Shown here piece by piece: positions 56,818-64,000 of a stretch of 64,000 nucleotides of DNA. The notes beneath the pieces are model-generated. The model ran no database searches. It saw only the letters and a list, made by a program, of their open reading frames with translations, and was not told the origin of the DNA. Both the position numbers and the translations under genes were made by a program. Origin of the DNA: Candidatus Izemoplasma sp. (GTDB lineage: Bacteria > Bacillota_I > Bacilli_A > Izemoplasmatales > Izemoplasmataceae); contig JAXKVY010000001.1 of assembly GCA_036172455.1 (NCBI GenBank), positions 248,001 through 312,000 of the forward strand, given 5' to 3'. Each line of letters opens with the position of its first letter. The first letter of the stretch is position 1.

Positions 56818-57468
56818 TTATTGATAGGCTAGTTTAAGATGTGCAATATCGTTGTACTGCGGTTCTTCATATGCATTTTGTACATATGGGTACATTAGTT
56901 GATTAGTTGAAGTTGCATGTCCAAAGTATCCTAAAGCATGTCCCATTTCATGGCACGAAACCTCATTCCATTGACTTTCTGAAAAGTCGCTTGTTTGTGC
57001 TGAATTCATTCCGGAAGTATCCCATATTAAGAAAATTTGGCTGTAGGCCATTCTATAAATATATATTAGTTTATCGTCAAGGTTCATATAAGTATAATCA
57101 GGTATGGAATAGTGTGACATAAAAGTAACCCCCACAGCATAAGGATTTATTCCTAGTCCCGAAGCCTGACTTCTTGTAAAACACCCTAGCGATATATCTT
57201 CGTTAGAAGTAACTTCATTCATTGTAAAAGAAAAATTAGATTCCCATCTATAGATTGCATTATCAAAAGTGTTTTCAAAATCAGCTGAATCCATTCCGCA
57301 TGTGATATTTTGATACTCATAAGATATTGTCGACGAGTCAAAATATCCAACTTTGTTATCATCTGAATGCCAATATGGAGTAACTAAGTACGGATAAGCA
57401 TTAACTTCAATAAAACTGCTTGCAAAGAAAACACACATGAATGTAATAATAATTAATACTTTTCTCAA
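56818..57468 (-). CDS. Secreted matrixin-like (metzincin) zinc metalloprotease
   Basis: 216 residues from a TTG that follows GGGAGGTTATCTA; signal peptide VLIIITFMCVFFASSFIEVNA. The catalytic region is HEMGHALGYFGHA with a downstream Met-turn-like NQLMYPY, as in matrixins (M10). The third His is one residue later than in the standard HExxHxxGxxH motif. The upstream region has AIYRWESNFSF-like and SQASGLGINP segments seen in small bacterial matrixins. It lies between two IS3 ends with a lipoprotein gene, suggesting horizontal arrival. Confidence 0.75.
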   Translation of the reverse strand: MRKVLIIITFMCVFFASSFIEVNAYPYLVTPYWHSDDNKVGYFDSSTISYEYQNITCGMDSADFENTFDNAIYRWESNFSFTMNEVTSNEDISLGCFTRSQASGLGINPYAVGVTFMSHYSIPDYTYMNLDDKLIYIYRMAYSQIFLIWDTSGMNSAQTSDFSESQWNEVSCHEMGHALGYFGHATSTNQLMYPYVQNAYEEPQYNDIAHLKLAYQ

Positions 57469-57616
57469 TAGATAACCTCCCCTCCTATAATAAAATAAGA
57501 CCAACATACAACTATGTCAGTCTTGGTGTTAAATTCAAATTTAACATATCATACATCCTAAATTTTGTCAATACTAAAGAAGCAATATATTTCACATTTA
57601 AATTAGTGATGATTAA

Positions 57617-57812
57617 CTAGAAAAAGCTATTGACGAATACATTATCTTTTTTAACACACTTCGCCCACATGCATCTCTTAAATATAATACTCCTGAAGAA
57701 TATGAAAAAATCTCTAAATAAAGCCAAAAAAAATGCCATCATTGCTGATGGTTTTTCTATTAAAATGGGTATAATTCCCAAAATAAGTGTTGGAAATACC
57801 CTATACAGTCCA
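57617..57812 (+). mobile_element. IS3-family OrfB C-terminal fragment and right end, copy 2
   Basis: Positions 57617-57721 encode the end of an IS3-type transposase: EKAIDEYIIFFNTLRPHASL, then KYNTPEEYEKISK and TAA; an in-frame stop lies immediately upstream, so it is a relic. A CCATCA/TGATGG hairpin with T5 and the terminal CTATACAGTCCA follow. Bases 57679-57812 repeat 56047-56179. The element end abuts a hairpin AAAATCTGT / ACAGATTTT (57812-57838). Confidence 0.82.
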
Positions 57813-57842
57813 AAATCTGTCTTATCATAACAGATTTTTACT

Positions 57843-58432
57843 CTATTTCATAGCAACAAATATAATAGCAAAATCGGTTTCAAATTTATCAATTAATTTC
57901 ATCCCAGAGTTAATAATGTATTTTTCCGTCGCTATCGGATCATCTGGATAAATTTCAATAATCCTATTGCCATTATTTATTGTTGAACTTTGATTCTTAT
58001 CAATAGATAAAACAAATCTACCGTTTTCATTGATCAAATCATATATTTTTAATATAGCATCTTTTTTATTCTTAAAGTGCATGAATGTTAGAGATGAGTA
58101 AACAACATCATATTTTGATGTGAAATGGTATTTTAAAAAATCATCACAAATTAGAATAACATTTTCATAAGCGAGATTTTTTTAGCTCTTTCAATTGTTT
58201 TTTCAGAAAAATCAATTCCTGTAAAGCTCCTACAAAATGGTACAACATTTGTTGCAATTCGTCCCGTTCCTACGCCTACTTCTAAAACTGTTTTAGTCGG
58301 ATCTAATTTCATTGCGTTAAGAAAACTTTGACCATCCCACTTTTTTATGTGCTCTTTCATTTCTATAGAATCATAAAATGGATCATTATTTTCTTCTATC
58401 AACATATCACAATGTTTCATTATTTTACTCAT
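57843..58432 (-). pseudogene. Class I SAM-dependent methyltransferase, frameshifted
   Basis: Frame 1 starts MSKIMKHCDMLIEENNDPFY and holds SAM motif I, TVLEVGVGTGRIATNV, and FTGIDFSEKTIERAKK. It breaks at an A7 run (58177-58183); the other frame resumes with NLAYENVILICDDFLKYHF, YDVVYSSLTFMHFKNK and GRFVLSIDKNQ and ends at TAG 57843. One added A restores a ~196-residue protein with all methyltransferase motifs. Decay after IS activity and sequencing error are both possible. The substrate cannot be told. Confidence 0.78.
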
Positions 58433-58520
58433 ATTTAAATCTCCTTCTTCAAGGTTAACTGAGTTTATCTAATATACTCTATAAGAAAAACTGTTCAATT
58501 AAATGTAACCGATTCACATA

Positions 58521-58841
58521 TTATTTATCTAATTTATACAACAAGTCTGGTATATTTACTGTAGCAATGTCATAAATGATATTTAGTTTAATACCTTCGT
58601 ACTCATGTGATATCATATTTCTTAATCCAATGATACTTGGCCAATGAATAGAATTATAAAATTGTTTTGTCTCATTTGAAAGTTTCTTTGCTGTTTCACC
58701 GATTTGTTCTAGGTTTAATATAACTGCATCGACTTTCTCGTCGTTGTACTCAAAGTCTGTGAATGTATCGACTTCTTCCATATATCTGCCGATTTTCTTT
58801 GCATACTTAATGATACGATCAATATATGTCTTATCTTTCAT
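58521..58841 (-). CDS. hepT: HepT-like HEPN ribonuclease toxin (DUF86)
   Basis: 106 residues, all-helical HEPN domain. The RNase motif is R74-NMIS-H79 followed by E-Y81, giving Rx4HxY; in HepT/MntA systems this Tyr is the site modified by the antitoxin with AMP. The segment VDAVILNLEQIGETAKKLS is typical of DUF86. It overlaps the antitoxin gene by 11 bases, so translation is coupled. The toxin would cut RNA (tRNA in studied cases) when not modified. Confidence 0.9.
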   Translation of the reverse strand: MKDKTYIDRIIKYAKKIGRYMEEVDTFTDFEYNDEKVDAVILNLEQIGETAKKLSNETKQFYNSIHWPSIIGLRNMISHEYEGIKLNIIYDIATVNIPDLLYKLDK

Positions 58842-59325
58842 AAATCAGTACTCCTGTCTTATTAATTTCCTCATCTATTTTTGAATATTCTTGAATAGTT
58901 TTATTACTTAGCACTTCAACTTTCTTCTTCAATTTTCCTCTTAGTTGTTCAACAAATTCAAAATACTCTAAACCGTATAAATCAGACTCCATATATAGAT
59001 CAACATCACTATTTTGTGTAGCTTGACCTTTGACATATGATCCAAACAAATATACTTTTTCAATATCATAATTTTTAGCTATTTTACTTATATTTTCTTT
59101 TATTGTTAAGTATGACAAAACACCCGTGAATTCATCGATCTTAGCATATTCTTCCAATTTTACTCTTAGTAATCTATCCATAACTAAGTCAATTGTCCAC
59201 TCGCTGGGTTTCCTTACTTCTTGTTCCCAGTTTCTTAATGTTTTTACTGGTACGCCAGTTAATAATGAAACCTGCTCTTGTGTTAGTTCTAAATTGTCTC
59301 TTATTATTTTAATATTATTAGACAT
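58831..59325 (-). CDS. mntA: MntA-like nucleotidyltransferase antitoxin fused to an N-terminal HTH
   Basis: 164 residues from the ATG after TAGGTGGTG. Residues ~5-45 form an XRE-type HTH (LTQEQVSLLTGVPVKTLRNW), ~80-164 the minimal nucleotidyltransferase with GS-x10-DVD (95-109; LFGSYVKGQATQNSDVDLY). MntA proteins add AMP to the HepT tyrosine to neutralise it. Here the fused HTH can bind the palindromes in its own promoter, giving autoregulation that stand-alone MntA lacks. Antitoxin first, toxin second, overlapping. Confidence 0.88.
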   Translation of the reverse strand: MSNNIKIIRDNLELTQEQVSLLTGVPVKTLRNWEQEVRKPSEWTIDLVMDRLLRVKLEEYAKIDEFTGVLSYLTIKENISKIAKNYDIEKVYLFGSYVKGQATQNSDVDLYMESDLYGLEYFEFVEQLRGKLKKKVEVLSNKTIQEYSKIDEEINKTGVLIYER

Positions 59326-59347
59326 AGTATTCACCACCTACAGCATT

Positions 59348-59376
59348 ATTATATACCCCAATGGGGTATTTGTCAA
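59348..59376 (-). promoter_or_regulatory. mntA-hepT promoter with operator in the spacer
   Basis: Minus strand consensus promoter: -35 TTGACA (59371-59376), exactly 17 bases, -10 TATAAT (59348-59353). The spacer is filled by the palindrome described next. Predicted transcription start is ~15 bases before the ATG. Confidence 0.85.
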
Positions 59377-59400
59377 TGGATTTATACCCCATTGAGGTAT
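59353..59400. promoter_or_regulatory. Two palindromic operators of the mntA-hepT system
   Basis: ATACCCCAATGGGGTAT (59353-59369) and ATACCCCATTGAGGTAT (59384-59400). Their centres are 31 bases apart, about three helical turns, so two HTH dimers could bind on one face. The first blocks the -10/-35 spacer and the second lies just upstream of the -35. Confidence 0.8.
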
Positions 59401-59480
59401 AAAATAAAAGGCTCCCATTGATCAGAGTGTATGGTTTCTATACCATATCTCCAACTTTTGGAAGCAACTTCAAATTCAAA

Positions 59481-59831
59481 TGGTGGAGTTGAGGGGAGTT
59501 GAACCCCTGTCCAAAGTAGCCGACACTACAGTTTCTACATGTTTAGTTTGATGTAAGTTTTAATCTACCTCCAAGCATCAAACAACCAAGAAGCAGACGA
59601 GCCTTATTACGTTCAATAACGTTCTGAAGGCGGTAGAACGCTATTAGATCCTAGATCTCTGTACTCAACAATAACGCCCTAGGCGGCATCATGCTGAGCG
59701 CATGCTTATATTAAGCGTATGCTAATTGTGAATTATTGTTTCCGGTTATATTTAACCTAGTGTTTTTACAGCCACAACGCTGACATGCTTCTCTAGCTCT
59801 AAACTACCCTGTCGAATCCATAAACAACCCC
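59481..59831 (-). ncRNA. ssrA: Transfer-messenger RNA (tmRNA)
   Basis: 351 bases. The 5' end GGGGTTG pairs with CAACTCC before the encoded 3' ACCA; GGATTCGACAGGG and GACAGGGGTTCAACTCCCC are the conserved tRNA-like parts. The tag reading frame reads GNNNSQLAYA then TAA (with the charged Ala in front), ending in YA instead of the usual AA. It sits directly downstream of smpB, its protein partner, for rescue of stalled ribosomes. Resume codon GGA is inferred by comparison with Bacillus. Confidence 0.93.
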
Positions 59832-59842
59832 ATGTGTATGAT

Positions 59843-59848
59843 AGTATA
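59843..59848 (-). promoter_or_regulatory. Probable -10 of the tmRNA promoter
   Basis: TGGTATACT on the minus strand: TATACT with an extended TG, 12 bases before the mature 5' end. No clear -35. Confidence 0.5.
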
Positions 59849-59856
59849 CCATACAT

Positions 59857-60300
59857 TTAGTAATTTTTTAATGATTTTTGCATATCTCTTTTTGCTTGTT
59901 TTGCTTTTAAAGCTTGACGTTTATCATATTGACGTTTACCTCTAGCTAGTGCAATCTTCAATTTACATAATCCCTTATCAATGTACACACTCAGTGGTAT
60001 CACTGATAAGCGGTCTTGATTGATGGTGTTTTCTAATTTAATAATTTCTTTTTTATGCAGCAATACCTTGCGACTTCTTCTTTCATCATGGTTAAATTGA
60101 TTACCATGTCTATATTTTGCAATATGCATATTGATGATATAAAGTTCACCATTTCTGGGGACACAATAGGTATCTTTAATATTGACTTTTCCAGCACGAA
60201 CACTTTTAATCTCTGTCCCTTTCAAGACAATACCTGCTTCATAAGTATCTAAAATCTCATAATCGTGCTTAGCTTTTTTATTACGGGCTATGACTTGCAT
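59857..60300 (-). CDS. smpB: SsrA-binding protein SmpB
   Basis: 147 residues from the ATG after GAGGTGAGACCT; a GTG three codons upstream overlaps the ribosome site. Typical SmpB: ARNKKAKHDYEILDTYEAG, GIVLKGTEIKSVRAGKVN, and the basic C-terminal tail KRQYDKRQALKAKQAKRDM. It delivers tmRNA to stalled ribosomes. The gene follows rnr closely and precedes ssrA, the common order in Bacillota. Confidence 0.96.
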   Translation of the reverse strand: MQVIARNKKAKHDYEILDTYEAGIVLKGTEIKSVRAGKVNIKDTYCVPRNGELYIINMHIAKYRHGNQFNHDERRSRKVLLHKKEIIKLENTINQDRLSVIPLSVYIDKGLCKLKIALARGKRQYDKRQALKAKQAKRDMQKSLKNY

Positions 60301-60305
60301 AGGTC

Positions 60306-62414
60306 TCACCTCTTTTTCAATAATCTAAAGTCAATTTCACCATCTTTAACATTGACTTTCATGACTTTAACTTGGACATGTTCTCCAATTTTATGAACCG
60401 TTTTAGTGCGTTCTCCAACGAGTAGCATCATTTTCTCGTCATAATGGTAATAATCATCTTTTAAGTTTGATATGTGAACAAGTCCTTCAATGGTATTCTC
60501 TAATCCAACATAAAGTCCAAATGGTGTCACACTTGTGATGACTCCTTCAAAGACTTCATGGATATAACCACTCATATACTCCGCTTTTTTCATATCATTG
60601 ACATCACGTTCTAAAAGCATTGCATTACGTTCTGTTTCACTGCTGTGTTTAGCGATATCAGGCATCGCTTTATCGTAATGATTAATCGCTTCAATACGGC
60701 CTTCTTTATTAAACAAGTACTTACGCAATAACCGGTGTACTATTAAGTCAGGATACCGTCTTATTGGACTGGTAAAATGTGTATAGTATTTAAATGCTAA
60801 ACCAAAGTGACCAATATTTTCAGCACTGTAAATCGCTTTTTGCATACTTCTTAGCATTAACATATTGACACCCATCTCAGCATCTGTACCTTCTACTTTA
60901 TTATGTAGACGTTGTAGTTCTCGATGACTAATTTCTTTACCCCCTCTGACTTGATATCCTAACGCATTACTCAAGGCAATTAAACGCTGTAATTTCTCTG
61001 GTTTGGGTTTATCATGAACCCGGTAAATAAAGGGTAACTCCATCCAAAAAACATGTTCTGCGACCACTTGGTTCGCTTTTAACATGAACTCTTCAATAAT
61101 CCGTTCACTATCGCCACGTTCATTCACGTAAACATCTGAAACATGTCCTTCTTGATCAAATGAGAAAGACGCTTCCTTGGTGTCAAAATTAACACTACCA
61201 TTTTTATTACGGTGGCGTCTTAATATATCCGCTATGACTTGCATTAAATGAAAATCATCTACCAATGTATTATATTCTTTAGTTAAGTTTTTGTCTCCAT
61301 TTAAGATTTTATTAACATTTGTATATGTCATACGAGCATAAGAGTGAATCACACTTGGATAAATATCGTATTTAACAACGTCTCCTGATTCATTGATTTC
61401 CATATCACATGTAATCGTTAAACGGTCTATATCTGGCTTTAAACTACAAATGCCATTGCTCAAGTGTTCTGGCAACATAGGAATCACACGGTCCGGTAAA
61501 TAAACGCTCGTTCCGCGTTTATAAGCCTCTTCATCTAAGATGCTGTTTTGTGTAACATAGTAACTCACATCAGCAATATGCACGCCTAATTTAAAATGCC
61601 CATTATCTAATTGCTTCACATGGATCGCATCATCAAAATCTTTGGCATTATCGCCATCAATCGTGACTATTTTTTCATTTCTTAAATCTTTGCGTCTTTC
61701 TAAATCAGCGTCACTCACTTCATCGAAGCCTTTCGCAGATTTGATAACCTTATCAGGGAAGACAGGATCAATATCAAATTGGATAATTTTACTTAACGTA
61801 TTAATCCCTACATCATCTTTGTTTCCTAAAATATCAATGACTTCAACACGGATTTTACCTTGGTCATCATAATTGGTAATCTTAGCGTGTACGACGTCAT
61901 CTTTACTTGCATTTTTCAATCCTTTTTGTGATATAGCAACTGTTTTCTTTATCGTTTTATCATCCGGATTAATAAATGGTTTGTTATGTTTAAAATAGAC
62001 CACACCAACAAGGGTTTTTATATTACGGTCTAATACTTTTTTAACATGTCCTTCTTGTCGTGCACCATATGAAAAATCGGTGACATAAACTAAAACATGA
62101 TCTTTATTCATTGCCCCATTAATATTGTCGGCAGGAATAAAGACATCTTCTTCTTTTACATCATCTGGAATTAAAAAGCCAAACCCTTTTTCTTTTAAAT
62201 CAAGTTTACCCGTCATGTAATTGGTATATTCAATTAATTGGACATTATTTTGATTACTTTCAATAACACGTGCATCTTCAATTAACCCATTGAGGGTTTT
62301 CATAAAGGTCACGATCTCATCACTGTCAGTAATATTCATTTTTGCTTTTAATATATCTATACCAACAGGTTCTTCTTGATACGATTCAAGAGCATTTATA
62401 ATGCGTTCTTTCAT
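60306..62414 (-). CDS. rnr: Ribonuclease R
   Basis: 702 residues. Domains in order: N-terminal winged helix (~1-60), cold-shock domains (LDLKEKGFGFLIPDD, DVFIPADNINGA), RNB catalytic domain with VTIDGDNAKDFDDAIHV (metal-binding Asp residues), TSPIRRYPDLIVHRLL, and C-terminal S1 domain (EGVITSVTPFGLYVGLENT). It is a processive 3'-5' exoribonuclease that degrades structured RNA and works with tmRNA and SmpB. It ends in TGA. Ribosome site AGGAGGTGGG. Confidence 0.96.
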   Translation of the reverse strand: MKERIINALESYQEEPVGIDILKAKMNITDSDEIVTFMKTLNGLIEDARVIESNQNNVQLIEYTNYMTGKLDLKEKGFGFLIPDDVKEEDVFIPADNINGAMNKDHVLVYVTDFSYGARQEGHVKKVLDRNIKTLVGVVYFKHNKPFINPDDKTIKKTVAISQKGLKNASKDDVVHAKITNYDDQGKIRVEVIDILGNKDDVGINTLSKIIQFDIDPVFPDKVIKSAKGFDEVSDADLERRKDLRNEKIVTIDGDNAKDFDDAIHVKQLDNGHFKLGVHIADVSYYVTQNSILDEEAYKRGTSVYLPDRVIPMLPEHLSNGICSLKPDIDRLTITCDMEINESGDVVKYDIYPSVIHSYARMTYTNVNKILNGDKNLTKEYNTLVDDFHLMQVIADILRRHRNKNGSVNFDTKEASFSFDQEGHVSDVYVNERGDSERIIEEFMLKANQVVAEHVFWMELPFIYRVHDKPKPEKLQRLIALSNALGYQVRGGKEISHRELQRLHNKVEGTDAEMGVNMLMLRSMQKAIYSAENIGHFGLAFKYYTHFTSPIRRYPDLIVHRLLRKYLFNKEGRIEAINHYDKAMPDIAKHSSETERNAMLLERDVNDMKKAEYMSGYIHEVFEGVITSVTPFGLYVGLENTIEGLVHISNLKDDYYHYDEKMMLLVGERTKTVHKIGEHVQVKVMKVNVKDGEIDFRLLKKR

Positions 62415-62438
62415 TTTCCCACCTCCTAATTAGTAGAG

Positions 62439-62465
62439 AAAAAAAACACTCTACACGAGTGTTCT
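62439..62465 (-). terminator. Hairpin terminator after secG
   Basis: AACACTC / GAGTGTT stem with T8 tail on the minus strand, between secG and rnr; partial read-through would link the genes. Confidence 0.75.
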
Positions 62466-62686
62466 TAAAGGACAATTGCAATAATACTAACAACAAAGAA
62501 TACAACGCTTGTTCCAAGTGTTAGCCGGGTCATTAACAATTCAAACCCTCGTTGTTTTTGGTTATTGAACAACTCGCTTTTTTCACCGGAAAAGGCATTG
62601 GCTGCATTATCTTTTGTACTTTGTAAAACAACTAACGTGATTAATAACATACTTACGATTAACAGTATAATATCTATTGATCTCAT
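62465..62686 (-). CDS. secG: Preprotein translocase subunit SecG
   Basis: 73 residues with two membrane helices (IILLIVSMLLITLVVLQ; VVFFVVSIIAIVL) and the linking loop TKDNAANAFSGEKSELFNNQ, typical of SecG (the GG-x-x-LFG-like segment is ELFNNQKQRGFE). It is the small accessory subunit of the SecYEG channel. It lies in the conserved eno-secG-rnr-smpB order. Ribosome site AGGAGG. Confidence 0.9.
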   Translation of the reverse strand: MRSIDIILLIVSMLLITLVVLQSTKDNAANAFSGEKSELFNNQKQRGFELLMTRLTLGTSVVFFVVSIIAIVL

Positions 62687-62805
62687 TTTGATTCCTCCTA
62701 CGCTTTGATGACTGCAATAATCATTTTATCGTGTTTATGGCATTATGTCAATACATATTGCCTGAATTCACCATACTTATTATAGAGAAAAAATGCGTAA
62801 ATTTC

Positions 62806-62834
62806 AAGAAAAAAGGAACGATTACTCGTTCCTT
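62806..62834 (-). terminator. Terminator of enolase
   Basis: AAGGAACG / CGTTCCTT stem with T6 tail on the minus strand. Confidence 0.82.
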
Positions 62835-62840
62835 ATGAAT

Positions 62841-64000
<1,160 letters not shown>

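Overview
The window is low-GC bacterial DNA with strong AGGAGG-type ribosome binding sites, simple sigma-A promoters (TTGACA/TATAAT-like) and many hairpin-plus-T-tract terminators. The block eno-secG-rnr-smpB-ssrA at the right end is a Bacillota-type order. TGA is a true stop codon (rnr at 60306-60308; the 52368-52952 gene at 52368-52370), so the code is the standard bacterial one and not the Mycoplasma code. Abundant lipoproteins, a bifurcating-type [FeFe] hydrogenase, a flavodiiron protein, maltodextrin genes and small AT-rich intergenic gaps fit a fermentative anaerobe near the Bacillota/Mycoplasmatota boundary (Izemoplasma- or Haloplasma-like). That placement is inference only.

Layout. 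1-7250: the 5' end of a CBM34 maltodextrin glycosidase, two acetyltransferase-like genes, a NYN-domain protein, thioredoxin, the first of two MnmM-like tRNA methyltransferases, a 5'-nucleotidase lipoprotein and a DUF819 membrane protein. 7300-17907: an oppABCDF operon in which OppA carries an N-terminal Ig-like domain and seven C-terminal FN3-like modules, OppC has a ~330-residue ectodomain, and OppD and OppF carry helical insertions. 18372-23700: a secreted S41 peptidase, CorA, MutY and a DsbA-family protein. 23766-27214: hydCBA, with hydA split by a small indel and a catabolite-control (cre) box inside its promoter. 27411-38912: a DMT permease, aminopeptidase, EF-G-like GTPase, second MnmM, SRAP protein, an orphan Opp-type permease, Trk/Ktr potassium transporter, UppP, a radical SAM protein and a flavodiiron protein.

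39151-48827 is a starch/maltodextrin locus. It holds a secreted membrane-anchored pullulanase with two cre-like boxes at its promoter, a lipoprotein alpha-amylase, and a malF-malG-DUF1189-malE transporter set with hairpins between most genes. Extracellular pullulanase and amylase would make oligosaccharides, MalEFG would import them, and the partial CBM34 enzyme at the left edge would cut them inside the cell. 48965-51443 encodes LigD as three separate polypeptides (PE, LIG, POL).

51549-59400 is accessory. It holds a frameshifted DUF2785 gene, a DsrE protein, an internally deleted IS21 element, and two IS3-family right ends forming ~133-bp direct repeats around a lipoprotein and a matrixin-like metalloprotease. 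It continues with a frameshifted methyltransferase and a HepT/MntA toxin-antitoxin pair whose HTH-fused antitoxin has a promoter built around palindromic operators. 59481-64000 returns to conserved housekeeping genes: tmRNA, smpB, rnr, secG and eno.
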